In this document: piece after piece, positions 8,509 through 15,985 of the stretch | How positions within the stretch are numbered: position 1 is the first letter of the stretch | Layout: the number at the start of each line of letters is the position of its first letter | Assembly: GCA_049599735.1 (NCBI GenBank) | Contig: JBMYOX010000041.1 | Location: 1-32,441 of the forward strand | Reading direction: 5' to 3' | From: Pontibacterium sp049599735 | GTDB taxonomy: Bacteria; Pseudomonadota; Gammaproteobacteria; Pseudomonadales; Balneatricaceae | Length of the DNA stretch: 32,441 bases | Translations under genes and position numbers: made by a program | Notes under the pieces: model-generated | Told to the model about the DNA's origin: nothing | What the model saw: the letters and a program-made list of their open reading frames with translations, nothing else | Databases searched by the model: none

Positions 8509-8847
8509 TCAGTGCTGTTCAGACACCTGATTAATTGTGTATTTAGGAATTTCGACAACCAGATCTTCCTTATCGATCACAGCCTGACAACTTAAACGCG
8601 ATTCCGGCTCCAGCCCCCAGGCTTTATCCAGCATGTCTTCTTCCAGCTCATCCGCTTCACTCAGGGAATCAAAGCCCTCACGCACTATCACGTGACAAGT
8701 TGTGCAGGCACAGGACTTTTCACAGGCATGCTCAATTTCGATACCATGCTCAAGTGCAGCATCACAAACCGTGATGCCCGGGTCGGCATCAATTACCATA
8801 CCATCCGGGCAGAGGGTTTCATGGGGCAGAAAAATAATCTGCGGCAT
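8509..8847 (-). CDS. fdx: ISC-type 2Fe-2S ferredoxin
   Basis: Fdx delivers electrons for Fe-S cluster assembly on IscU. The 112-residue protein has the adrenodoxin-type ligand pattern HACEKSCACTTCHVIV (three Cys ligands in C-x5-C-x2-C spacing) and a fourth Cys in SRLSCQAV. It is 11 bases after hscA and 13 before iscX. Confidence 0.97.
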   Translation of the reverse strand: MPQIIFLPHETLCPDGMVIDADPGITVCDAALEHGIEIEHACEKSCACTTCHVIVREGFDSLSEADELEEDMLDKAWGLEPESRLSCQAVIDKEDLVVEIPKYTINQVSEQH

Positions 8848-8858
8848 TACAGCGTCTC

Positions 8859-10733
8859 CTAAATCTCATCAATCGCATGGCCCTGCAACGCACGCTGGAT
8901 ACCATAATCCATACGACGCGATGCAAAAAAATCACTCTCACTCGAGAGCACTAAAATACCTTTTTCAATCATCTCCGCATCGGCATCCACCGCATTTCGC
9001 AGCGCACGCAGGCGTGTCATTTCATCAAACAAACTTTCACGCTCATCCGCGCTCAGCAATTTATCGCCATCGGCCTCTATCGCCTGCTCAAGTGCAACCA
9101 GCAACCGGTCAGCTTCCACCTGCTGCTCTCTTAAACGACGCTTGTCCAGATCTTCCTGGGCCGCACCATAAGAGGCTTGCAGCATTTGCGCAATCTGGCC
9201 ATCACTCAGACCATAAGACGGCTTCACCTGGATCTGAGCTTCAATACCTGTGGAGAGTTCTTTGGCTGAAACATTCAGCAGTCCGTCCGCATCCACCTGA
9301 AAGGTTACACGAATCTTAGCGGCACCGGCCGCCATTGGCGGGATACCCCGTAACACAAAACGCGCCAGAGAACGGCAGTCTTCAACCAGTTCACGCTCAC
9401 CCTGCACTACATGAATGGCCATGGCCGTCTGGCCATCCTGATAAGTCGTAAATTCCTGCGCCCGACCTACCGGGATAGAGGTATTACGGTGGATGACTTT
9501 TTCAGCAAGCCCACCCATGGTCTCCAGACCCAGCGACAGCGGGATAACATCCAGCAATAACATATCGCTGTCCGGCTTGTTGCCTGCCAGCACATCAGCC
9601 TGAATCGCGGCACCTATAGCGACCACCCGGTCAGGATCTATATCAATATGAGGCTGGCGATCAAAAAATGCAGCGACTTTTTCCCGCACTAAAGGTACGC
9701 GGGTGGAGCCACCGACCATCACCACCTCTTTCACGTCCTGCGCAGACAGTCCGGAATCTTTAAGGGTGCGCTTGCAGGCCCGCAATGTACGCGCAACCAG
9801 CTTTTCAATCAGGCTATCAAATTGAACACGTGTTACCGCCACTGTGCTACTGCAATGCCCGAAGTTAATCGCCGCAGTAGTAGTTTCTGTATCCGTAAGC
9901 GCTTCTTTCACTTCACGCGCTTTTTCAGTTAAATAACGCGCCAGGCCTGTATCCATATCCGCATCGATACCCGCCTGCTCTGCCAGCCAGTGCGCCAGCA
10001 TCAGGTCAAAATCATCACCGCCCAAAGCACTGTCACCACCGGTTGCCAGTACTTCAAATACCCCCTTATTCAGGCGCAAAACCGAGATATCAAAAGTCCC
10101 GCCGCCCAGGTCATAAACGGCAATCACACCCTCGCCCCGCTGATCCAGGCCGTACGCCACGGCAGCAGCTGTCGGCTCACTCAGCAGACGCAGCACTTTG
10201 ATATTTGCCAGGGTCGCGGCATCTTTCGTCGCCTGCCGCTGGGCATCATCAAAGTAGGCAGGCACGGTAATCACTGCACCGGTTAATTCACCGCCCATAG
10301 AGGCCTCAGCGCGCTGAACCAGCGTACTGAGAATATCGGCCGAAACCTGAACCGGGCTTTTCTGACCCGCCGCAGTATCAATCAACGGCATGGCGTTTTC
10401 ACCTGCCACAAAATGATAAGGCGCCTCACTGCCCAGTGAACGCACATCCACAACACCCCGCCCCATCAGGCGCTTAACTGATACGATCGTGTTGTAAGGA
10501 TCTTGTGAAGCTTGATCTCTCGCTTTTTGCCCTACTTCATTACGCCCGCAACTCAGGTAACGCACAACGGAGGGCAAAAGATGCTGTCCGGACTCATCAG
10601 GCAGCGTAACCGCTTCACCACTTTTTACGGTAGCAACCAGTGAATTTGTGGTACCCAGGTCGATACCCACTGCGAGCTTATGCTGATGGGGGGCGGCACT
10701 CTGGCCAGGTTCTGCAATCTGTAACAACGCCAT
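8859..10733 (-). CDS. hscA: Fe-S cluster assembly chaperone HscA (Hsp70 family)
   Basis: HscA is the specialised Hsp70 that, with HscB, releases clusters from IscU. The 624-residue protein has the Hsp70 phosphate-binding motif VGIDLGTTNSLVA near residue 22, the second signature VYDLGGGTFDISVL, the third VVMVGGSTRVPLV, and a substrate-binding domain plus helical lid at the C-terminus. Its expected target, the LPPVK motif, is present in the neighbouring IscU. The gene lies 11 bases after hscB. Confidence 0.97.
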   Translation of the reverse strand: MALLQIAEPGQSAAPHQHKLAVGIDLGTTNSLVATVKSGEAVTLPDESGQHLLPSVVRYLSCGRNEVGQKARDQASQDPYNTIVSVKRLMGRGVVDVRSLGSEAPYHFVAGENAMPLIDTAAGQKSPVQVSADILSTLVQRAEASMGGELTGAVITVPAYFDDAQRQATKDAATLANIKVLRLLSEPTAAAVAYGLDQRGEGVIAVYDLGGGTFDISVLRLNKGVFEVLATGGDSALGGDDFDLMLAHWLAEQAGIDADMDTGLARYLTEKAREVKEALTDTETTTAAINFGHCSSTVAVTRVQFDSLIEKLVARTLRACKRTLKDSGLSAQDVKEVVMVGGSTRVPLVREKVAAFFDRQPHIDIDPDRVVAIGAAIQADVLAGNKPDSDMLLLDVIPLSLGLETMGGLAEKVIHRNTSIPVGRAQEFTTYQDGQTAMAIHVVQGERELVEDCRSLARFVLRGIPPMAAGAAKIRVTFQVDADGLLNVSAKELSTGIEAQIQVKPSYGLSDGQIAQMLQASYGAAQEDLDKRRLREQQVEADRLLVALEQAIEADGDKLLSADERESLFDEMTRLRALRNAVDADAEMIEKGILVLSSESDFFASRRMDYGIQRALQGHAIDEI

Positions 10734-10744
10734 ATTTCGTTTGC

Positions 10745-11272
10745 TCAGTCATCCAGCCGGTCTTCGAGACGTTCAATCTCAACAGCCAGCTTTTCCAAAA
10801 ACTGCATTTTACGCACAATCACGGCGGCATCAGTATAGTGTTGCTGACCGTATTGCACGGAGAAATGCTCTCGCAGTAACTTTAACGCGTCTTCAACTTC
10901 TTCAGACAACACATCCAGTTCATCAAAAGGCTCTGCCTGATCCGGTATCTCTTCCAGTCGTTCACGCAGCATCATCTGCTGCATCAGAAAACCCGGATCA
11001 ATCGCTACCGAGCTTTCACTGCGTACATCCAGCCCTTCAAGTTCCAGAAGATACTGCGCCCGGGACAGCGGCGTCCTGAGCGTTGTCAAAGCTTCATTCA
11101 GATAAGCTGTATATTGCTCTGCAAGCCGACGCTCGCGATCAGAAAGGTGCGCATGACGATCCGGGTGCAGGGTTTTCTGCAACTCAATGTAATGAGCCGA
11201 CAGCAGATTCAGATCGATAGAGAAGGATACCGGCAGAGCAAATAGCTCAAAATAATTTTTACTAATGTCCAT
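10745..11272 (-). CDS. hscB: Co-chaperone HscB (J-domain protein)
   Basis: HscB brings IscU to HscA and stimulates ATP hydrolysis. The 175-residue protein has an N-terminal J domain with the HPD triad (TLHPDRHAHL) and a C-terminal three-helix HscB oligomerisation domain that binds IscU. It lies 18 bases after iscA and 11 before hscA. Confidence 0.96.
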   Translation of the reverse strand: MDISKNYFELFALPVSFSIDLNLLSAHYIELQKTLHPDRHAHLSDRERRLAEQYTAYLNEALTTLRTPLSRAQYLLELEGLDVRSESSVAIDPGFLMQQMMLRERLEEIPDQAEPFDELDVLSEEVEDALKLLREHFSVQYGQQHYTDAAVIVRKMQFLEKLAVEIERLEDRLDD

Positions 11273-11290
11273 TACGCTGCCCGGTAAGGA

Positions 11291-11614
11291 TTAAACGTTA
11301 AAGCTTTCGCCGCAGCCACATTCGCTGTTGACATTGGGGTTGTTGAATTTAAAGCCTTCATTCAACCCTTCTTTCACAAAATCCAGTTCTGTACCATCAA
11401 GATACAACAGGCTTTTGGGATCAATAACAATACGAACACCCCGGGATTCAAACACCTGGTCTTCGCCTTGCTGCTCATCGACAAATTCAAGTACATAAGC
11501 CATACCGGAGCAGCCAGAAGTCCGGACACCTAAACGCACACCAAAACCACTGCCACGTTTTTCGAGGTAACGTGCTACGTGCTGAGCCGCAGCATCGGTC
11601 ATTGTAATTGCCAT
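11291..11614 (-). CDS. iscA: A-type Fe-S carrier IscA
   Basis: IscA is an A-type carrier that accepts iron or clusters and passes them to apo-proteins. The 107-residue protein has the three family cysteines: Cys35 in TSGCSGMAY, and Cys99 and Cys101 in ECGCGESF. It is complete and of normal length. A strong hairpin in the 49-base gap between iscU and iscA may lower or separate iscA expression from iscRSU. Confidence 0.96.
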   Translation of the reverse strand: MAITMTDAAAQHVARYLEKRGSGFGVRLGVRTSGCSGMAYVLEFVDEQQGEDQVFESRGVRIVIDPKSLLYLDGTELDFVKEGLNEGFKFNNPNVNSECGCGESFNV

Positions 11615-11627
11615 AAATACACATATT

Positions 11628-11653
11628 CAGCAGCCACCTCTCGGTGACTGCTG
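11628..11653 (-). promoter_or_regulatory. Intercistronic hairpin between iscU and iscA
   Basis: On the minus strand an 11-bp stem (CAGCAGTCACC / GGTGGCTGCTG, one G-U pair) closes a GAGA tetraloop of the stable GNRA class. It starts about 10 bases after the iscU stop codon and ends 13 bases before the iscA start. No T-tract follows, so it is more likely an RNA-stability or processing element than an intrinsic terminator. Confidence 0.7.
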
Positions 11654-11663
11654 CCATCAACAG

Positions 11664-12050
11664 TTACTTCTTGTCCTGTTTTTCTTTGTAGTCAGCAACA
11701 GCCGCTTTGATCGCGTCTTCTGCCAGCACAGAACAATGAATTTTTACCGGCGGCAACGCCAGCTCTTCAGCAATGCGAGTGTTTTTTAACTCCTGTGCTT
11801 CATCCAGGGTCATGCCTTTAACCCATTCAGTCACAAGGGAGCTGGACGCAATTGCAGAACCACAGCCATAGGTTTTAAATTTAGCGTCTTCAATTACACC
11901 TTCATCGCTAACTTTAATCTGCAGACGCATAACATCACCACAGGCAGGCGCACCGACCATGCCTGTACCTACGTTTTCGTCTTTATCATCCATTTTTCCT
12001 ACATTACGGGGATTTTCGTAATGCTCGATAACCTGATCACTATAAGCCAC
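11664..12050 (-). CDS. iscU: Fe-S cluster scaffold IscU
   Basis: IscU is the scaffold on which IscS, Fdx and iron build 2Fe-2S clusters. The 128-residue protein has the three cluster-ligand cysteines (Cys37 in APACGDV, Cys63 in YGCGSA, Cys106 in KIHCSVLA) and the conserved Asp39. It also has the HscA recognition motif LPPVK at residues 99-103. The start is GTG with an excellent GGAGG 5 bases upstream, and the N-terminus MAYSDQVIEHYENPRN matches the family. Confidence 0.98.
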   Translation of the reverse strand: MAYSDQVIEHYENPRNVGKMDDKDENVGTGMVGAPACGDVMRLQIKVSDEGVIEDAKFKTYGCGSAIASSSLVTEWVKGMTLDEAQELKNTRIAEELALPPVKIHCSVLAEDAIKAAVADYKEKQDKK

Positions 12051-12080
12051 AAGGACCTCCGGAATTCTCTGTCTCGCAGA

Positions 12081-13295
12081 TTAGTGGTGAACCCACTCAA
12101 CTTTGCTGAGATCTACACCATCTTTATACATATCCCACAAAGGAGACAGCTCTCTCAGTTTACCCACTGCCTGACGCAGCTGAGCAACCGCCCGATCGAC
12201 ATCATCTTCAGTCGTAAAACGACCCAGTGAAAAGCGAATCGAACTATGTGCTAATTCATCATTAAGCCCCAGTGCACGCAGCACATAAGAAGGCTCAAGA
12301 CTGGCTGACGTACAGGCCGAACCTGAAGAAACCGCCAAATCTTTAATAGACATCAGCAGGGATTCACCTTCGACAAATGCGAAGCTGATATTAAGGTTAC
12401 TGACCACACGCTGGGTGCGGGAACCGTTAACAAAAACTTCTTCCATATCAGCAAGACCTGCAAGAAAACGATCCCGCAGGGCTGCAAGGCGTTCGTTTTC
12501 TGCCTGCATTTCTTCCTTTGCAATACGGAAAGCTTCACCCATACCTACTATCTGATGAGTCGGCAAGGTACCTGAACGCATACCGCGCTCATGACCGCCG
12601 CCGTGCATCTGCGCTTCCAGACGGATACGTGGCTTACGGCGCACATAAAGCGCACCAACACCTTTAGGGCCATAAGCTTTATGGCCTGAGAAAGACATCA
12701 GATCAACCTTCATCCGGGATAAGTCGATATCCAGTTTGCCTGCACTCTGTGCGGCATCAACATGAAAGACGATACCTTTAGCGCGGGTCAGTTCACCAAT
12801 CGCTTCAATATCTGTAATCGTGCCAATCTCGTTATTAACATGCATCAGCGACACGATAATCGTGTCTTCACGCAATGCAGCCGCCACAACTTCCGGCTCT
12901 ATCAGACCGTCTGCATCGGGCGTCAAATAAGTGATTTCAAAACCTTCACGCTCCAGCTGACGACAGGTATCCAGGACAGCCTTATGTTCAATTTTGGAGG
13001 TGATAATATGTTTGCCTTTCTTCTTATAGAAGTGGGCAGCACCTTTGATCGCCAGATTGTCGGATTCTGTCGCACCTGACGTCCAGACAATCTCACGCGG
13101 GTCAGCACCAATCAAATCAGCAACCTGACGACGGGCATTCTCGACCGCCTCTTCAGCTTTCCAGCCAAACAGGTGAGAGCGGGACGCCGGGTTACCAAAG
13201 TTGCCGTCCAGCGTAAGACATTCAATCATCTTCTGCGCAACACGCGGATCAACCGGCGTTGTTGCTGAGTAATCCAGATAAATCGGTTTGTTCAT
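12081..13295 (-). CDS. iscS: Cysteine desulfurase IscS
   Basis: IscS is the PLP enzyme that removes sulfur from cysteine for Fe-S clusters, thiolated tRNA and other cofactors. The 404-residue protein has the PLP-lysine motif SFSGHKAYGPKG, the active-site cysteine in SGSACTSASLEP, the substrate-binding ATESDNLAIKG loop, and the C-terminal extension LSKVEWVHH used by IscS to bind IscU. Length is exactly that of the E. coli enzyme. It lies 22 bases after iscR. Confidence 0.98.
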   Translation of the reverse strand: MNKPIYLDYSATTPVDPRVAQKMIECLTLDGNFGNPASRSHLFGWKAEEAVENARRQVADLIGADPREIVWTSGATESDNLAIKGAAHFYKKKGKHIITSKIEHKAVLDTCRQLEREGFEITYLTPDADGLIEPEVVAAALREDTIIVSLMHVNNEIGTITDIEAIGELTRAKGIVFHVDAAQSAGKLDIDLSRMKVDLMSFSGHKAYGPKGVGALYVRRKPRIRLEAQMHGGGHERGMRSGTLPTHQIVGMGEAFRIAKEEMQAENERLAALRDRFLAGLADMEEVFVNGSRTQRVVSNLNISFAFVEGESLLMSIKDLAVSSGSACTSASLEPSYVLRALGLNDELAHSSIRFSLGRFTTEDDVDRAVAQLRQAVGKLRELSPLWDMYKDGVDLSKVEWVHH

Positions 13296-13317
13296 TCTCG
13301 ATCTCCGAGCCTTCCCT

Positions 13318-13818
13318 TTAAGCTACCGCTTCGTCAGCTTCTGCCGGACGATCATCGGTACCTATAATAATTTGTTCCAACTGCCGACGATCCTGTCTTT
13401 CAGCTACGTCTTTCACGTCTTTGCGCGCCACCAGGCTTGCCAGAGTGATATCACTTAAAAAGTTATGGATCTGACTACTCAGATCACACCAGAGGTGATG
13501 TGTCAGACAGACTTCGCCGCTCTGACAACTACCTGAGTGCTTACAGCCGGTTGCATCAACCGATTCATTAACGGCATCCACCACCTGCGCAACACTGATG
13601 CCCGAAGGCGCATGGTTAAGCTGGTAACCACCTCCAGGCCCACGCACACTGCGCACCAGTTCATTACGGCGCAGCTTGGCGAACAATTGCTCAAGATAAG
13701 ACAGTGAAATACCCTGTCGTTCAGAAATATCGGCCAGACTAATTGGCCCTTTTCCTTCACGCAATGCCAAATCCAGCATTGCAGTCACGGCGTAACGCCC
13801 TTTGGTAGTTAATCGCAT
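13318..13818 (-). CDS. iscR: Fe-S cluster-binding transcriptional regulator IscR
   Basis: IscR is an Rrf2-family regulator. With a 2Fe-2S cluster it represses the isc operon at type 1 sites, and as apo-protein it acts at type 2 sites. The 166-residue protein has a winged-helix DNA-binding domain with Glu43, and the cluster ligands Cys92, Cys98, Cys104 and His107 (GCKHSGSCQSGEVCLTHH). Residue numbers equal those of E. coli. The ATG at 13818 is chosen because MRLTTKGRYAV is the family N-terminus and GGAAGAG lies just upstream; a longer reading by seven codons is rejected. Two matching operators lie upstream. Confidence 0.97.
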   Translation of the reverse strand: MRLTTKGRYAVTAMLDLALREGKGPISLADISERQGISLSYLEQLFAKLRRNELVRSVRGPGGGYQLNHAPSGISVAQVVDAVNESVDATGCKHSGSCQSGEVCLTHHLWCDLSSQIHNFLSDITLASLVARKDVKDVAERQDRRQLEQIIIGTDDRPAEADEAVA

Positions 13819-13857
13819 AATTCTCTTCCGTCGCAGCACAACAACGATTCAGGAGCA

Positions 13858-13886
13858 ATTATGCGATACCCGACCAAAACAATCAA
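13858..13886 (-). promoter_or_regulatory. Promoter of the isc operon
   Basis: On the minus strand -35 TTGATT (13881-13886) and -10 CATAAT (13858-13863) are separated by exactly 17 bases. Transcription would start near 13851, about 33 bases before iscR. The first IscR operator covers the -35 and most of the spacer, which fits repression. A second possible pair (TTAACC with TATAGT, 18 bases apart) lies upstream under the other operator. Confidence 0.6.
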
Positions 13887-13890
13887 CTAT
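13866..13890. promoter_or_regulatory. Type 1 IscR binding site, proximal
   Basis: The left arm ATACCCGAC and right arm AATCAACTAT match the 25-base type 1 IscR consensus (ATASYYGAC...GTCRRSTAT), as I remember it, at 23 positions by hand count. It overlaps the isc promoter, as expected for negative feedback by 2Fe-2S IscR. Confidence 0.75.
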
Positions 13891-13915
13891 ATAACCGAGT
13901 GTTTTTGTCGGTTAA
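13891..13915. promoter_or_regulatory. Type 1 IscR binding site, distal
   Basis: This site directly abuts the proximal one, in the same 25-base register. Its arms ATAACCGAG and GTCGGTTAA match the consensus at about 20 of 25 positions. Two adjacent type 1 sites are also the arrangement at the E. coli iscR promoter. Confidence 0.6.
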
Positions 13916-13983
13916 TTTATCTATCACGGCATTATTTTACCATATCCAGGCGCAAACCGAACAGGAAGCCCCCCAAACCCAGG

Positions 13984-14712
13984 CTACCGCTTCTTCTGCA
14001 CCGCACTCAGAATACCGCGCAGCACATTGACCTCAATCTTATCCGGCACTGCCCGTGTAATCAGACGACGCAGGCGCGGCATTAACTGGCGTGGATTGTC
14101 AGGATTAAGAAACTCAATATCCACCAGGGTTTCTTCAAGATGTGCAAACATGCGCTCCAGCTCAGCATGATCCGCTAACTCCACATCCCAGTCGGTACCC
14201 CAGTTCGGCCGGTTTTTCTCCAAACCTTCCGGATAAAGCTGCGCCATTCTCAACTCATAAGCAATCACCTGGACCGCTGCAGCAATATTCAGCGAGCTGA
14301 ATGACTCAACCGAAGGAATATGCACATGATGATGACAAAGTTGCAGCTCATCATTCGTTAGCCCCCGGTCTTCACGCCCAAAAACAACCGCAACCTTCTG
14401 TCCTGACGGGGCTACTATGGCAGCCATTTCCCGGGGATTAACAATCGGCCAGGGAATATGACGCTCCCGGGCGCTGGTGCCCACGACCAGTTGACAATCT
14501 GAAATAGCCTCTTCTATCGTGGCAACAACCTTCGCATTCGCCAAAATATCAAGCGCACCGGACGCACGCGCATCGGCCGCCTGATCCGGAAAGGCTTTAG
14601 GCTCGACCAGGCACAGATCATGCAGCCCCATATTTTTCATCGCACGGGCAACCCCGCCAATATTGCCAGGGTGGGTTGTGTTAACCAGAACTATACGTAC
14701 ATTTTGTAACAT
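13984..14712 (-). CDS. trmJ: tRNA (cytidine/uridine-32) 2'-O-methyltransferase TrmJ
   Basis: TrmJ is a SPOUT-class enzyme that methylates the 2'-hydroxyl of position 32 in tRNA anticodon loops using SAM. The 242-residue protein has the N-terminal NTTHPGNIGGVARAMKNMG motif, the knot motifs VVFGREDRGLTNDEL and the SSLNIAAAVQVIAYE segment that forms the SAM-binding trefoil knot. A C-terminal helical extension is typical of TrmJ. It is divergent from suhB and upstream of iscR; the gap to iscR has its own promoter. Confidence 0.95.
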   Translation of the reverse strand: MLQNVRIVLVNTTHPGNIGGVARAMKNMGLHDLCLVEPKAFPDQAADARASGALDILANAKVVATIEEAISDCQLVVGTSARERHIPWPIVNPREMAAIVAPSGQKVAVVFGREDRGLTNDELQLCHHHVHIPSVESFSSLNIAAAVQVIAYELRMAQLYPEGLEKNRPNWGTDWDVELADHAELERMFAHLEETLVDIEFLNPDNPRQLMPRLRRLITRAVPDKIEVNVLRGILSAVQKKR

Positions 14713-14915
14713 GACGTGACTACTCAGGAAATCAAAGCGGCCATTCTATCAGAGTGCACTCAGCTGTTCAGCTCTGTATCAGATCCAGCCCTGAGCACCG
14801 GACGCGACACGGAACCTCTTTAGCTTTTTCTCAGTATTTTCCGCACCAGAGCGTCTTCTCCATAATAAAATATTAAAAATATAAACAAATTCATCATTTA
14901 CACGACACATTGGCG

Positions 14916-14944
14916 TTAAATCCGGCAGATTCCTCGGGTATAAT
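14916..14944 (+). promoter_or_regulatory. Candidate promoter of suhB
   Basis: A perfect -10 TATAAT (14939-14944) preceded by GGG has a weak -35 TTAAAT (14916-14921) 17 bases upstream. Transcription would begin near 14951, giving a short leader of about 36 bases. The rest of the 274-base divergent region with trmJ shows no other clear feature. Confidence 0.6.
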
Positions 14945-14955
14945 GCTTCTTTTTC

Positions 14956-14966
14956 GCTCCCTAACA
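14956..14966 (+). promoter_or_regulatory. boxA-like element in the suhB leader
   Basis: GCTCCCTAACA, followed by GTTTG, matches the ribosomal RNA boxA core GCTCTTTAACA at 9 of 11 positions, and the flanks are also similar. BoxA in RNA recruits NusB/NusE, and SuhB joins this complex. In E. coli suhB is itself controlled through a boxA in its leader, so the location is meaningful. It is short and was found by eye. Confidence 0.45.
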
Positions 14967-14986
14967 GTTTGTAGGTTCTAATCAGC

Positions 14987-15805
14987 ATGCAACCCATGGT
15001 TAACATTGCCCTGCGGGCAGCCCGTATCGCAGGCGAACAGATCGCACGCGCCGCCGAACGCCTGGATCTTATTAAGTCCGAAGAGAACGATGTCGCTAAA
15101 CTCCTGACTGAGACCTGCAAACAAGCTGAGCTCACGGTCGTGACAGCCATTCATAAGGCTTATCCAGGCCACAAAGTGATCTGCGAGCACACAGGCACCC
15201 ATGAACCACTAAAAGCAGATGATGCTGTCTCCTTCTGCTGGCATGTCAATCCAATTGACAGCCTCTCTAATTTTGCCAACGGCCTGCCAACTTTTGCCCT
15301 GAGCATTGCCGGCTATCAGAATGACCGGCTTGAGCATGCGGTTATTCTCGACCCGATGATTGGTGAGGAATTTACAGCCAGCCGTGGCAGAGGCGCCCAG
15401 CTTAACGGTAAACGCCTGCGCGTCAGCAAACGCAAATCACTGGACGGCTCGTTGATTGGCACTGGCTTTTTTAATCGCAACAGTGACAAGCCGCATTTTT
15501 CCGCACACCAGGAGATGGTTAAAAACATCACCCTGGCAGGCAGCGGATTACACGGCGGTGGCTCTGCCACTCTGGGCCTTGCTTATACGGCGGCTGGTCG
15601 CCTGGATGGGTTCTTTCAGCCAGGCCTGCAGGAAAGCGAAGTTGAAGCTGCCAGCCTTCTGCTCCAGGAAGCAGGCGGCCTTATCGGTGACTACCTGGGC
15701 ACAAACAACTTCCGCACCAACGGTAATGTTGTTGCCGGCAACCCCAAAATGTTCAAAGCACTGCTTCAGAGCATTCACCCGGCTTTAACACCTGATCTCA
15801 AGTAA
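14987..15805 (+). CDS. suhB: SuhB homologue with degenerate inositol-monophosphatase active site
   Basis: SuhB is a dimeric inositol-monophosphatase-fold protein. In E. coli it also works in the Nus complex for rRNA antitermination and ribosome assembly, a role reported not to need phosphatase activity. The 272-residue product aligns along its length: MQPMVNIALRAAR at the start, LDPMIGEEFTASRGRGAQLNG mid-way, AAGRLDGFF and VVAGNPKMFKALL near the end. However, key residues differ. The TxxD aspartate is Cys44, the DPxDGTT motif is NPIDSLS (residues 88-94, first metal Asp now Asn), EES is EHT (67-69), and the C-terminal WD is SE (217-218). Flanking sequence is intact and there is no frameshift, so this looks like a maintained pseudoenzyme. 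It diverges from trmJ and ends in a terminator. Confidence 0.88.
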   Translation: MQPMVNIALRAARIAGEQIARAAERLDLIKSEENDVAKLLTETCKQAELTVVTAIHKAYPGHKVICEHTGTHEPLKADDAVSFCWHVNPIDSLSNFANGLPTFALSIAGYQNDRLEHAVILDPMIGEEFTASRGRGAQLNGKRLRVSKRKSLDGSLIGTGFFNRNSDKPHFSAHQEMVKNITLAGSGLHGGGSATLGLAYTAAGRLDGFFQPGLQESEVEAASLLLQEAGGLIGDYLGTNNFRTNGNVVAGNPKMFKALLQSIHPALTPDLK

Positions 15806-15818
15806 TAACCTTTATTTC

Positions 15819-15844
15819 AAAAAACCGGCATCTGCCGGTTTTTT
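15819..15844 (+). terminator. Rho-independent terminator after suhB
   Basis: Arms AAAAAACCGGCA and TGCCGGTTTTTT with a 2-base minimal loop, ending in a T run, lie 14 bases after the suhB stop codon. The AT-rich flanks would also let it work on the other strand. Confidence 0.85.
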
Positions 15845-15899
15845 ATTGCCTGCGTCTTGAAAGAAACGACCTCAGAGCCATGTTCTGAAAGGGCGAACA

Positions 15900-15930
15900 A
15901 TGCCAATCAGTATGTTTTACTGACTGGCAT
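15900..15930 (-). terminator. Hairpin after the flippase gene
   Basis: A 13-bp inverted repeat (ATGCCAATCAGTA 15900-15912, TACTGACTGGCAT 15918-15930) pairs fully on the minus-strand RNA with one G-U pair. Only TGTT follows, so it is a weak intrinsic terminator or an mRNA 3'-end stabiliser. It lies about 55 bases past the flippase stop. Confidence 0.45.
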
Positions 15931-15931
15931 C

Positions 15932-15943
15932 ACACTATAGTGT
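15932..15943. repeat. 12-bp perfect palindrome
   Basis: ACACTATAGTGT is self-complementary. It lies between the flippase stop and the hairpin at 15900. No function is evident; a protein-binding site or scar at the edge of an acquired segment are possibilities. Confidence 0.4.
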
Positions 15944-15985
15944 CGCTTTTTACTGGAAATAATCCCGATGTCGTCAAGCTTCAGA

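Noticed and set aside
13819..13839. 7-residue N-terminal extension of IscR
   Set aside because: MRLTTKGRYAV is the conserved IscR start, preceded by GGAAGAG.
14779..15150. 123-codon minus-strand frame across the suhB promoter and 5' end
   Set aside because: It is antisense to suhB, covers the suhB promoter, and has no family resemblance.
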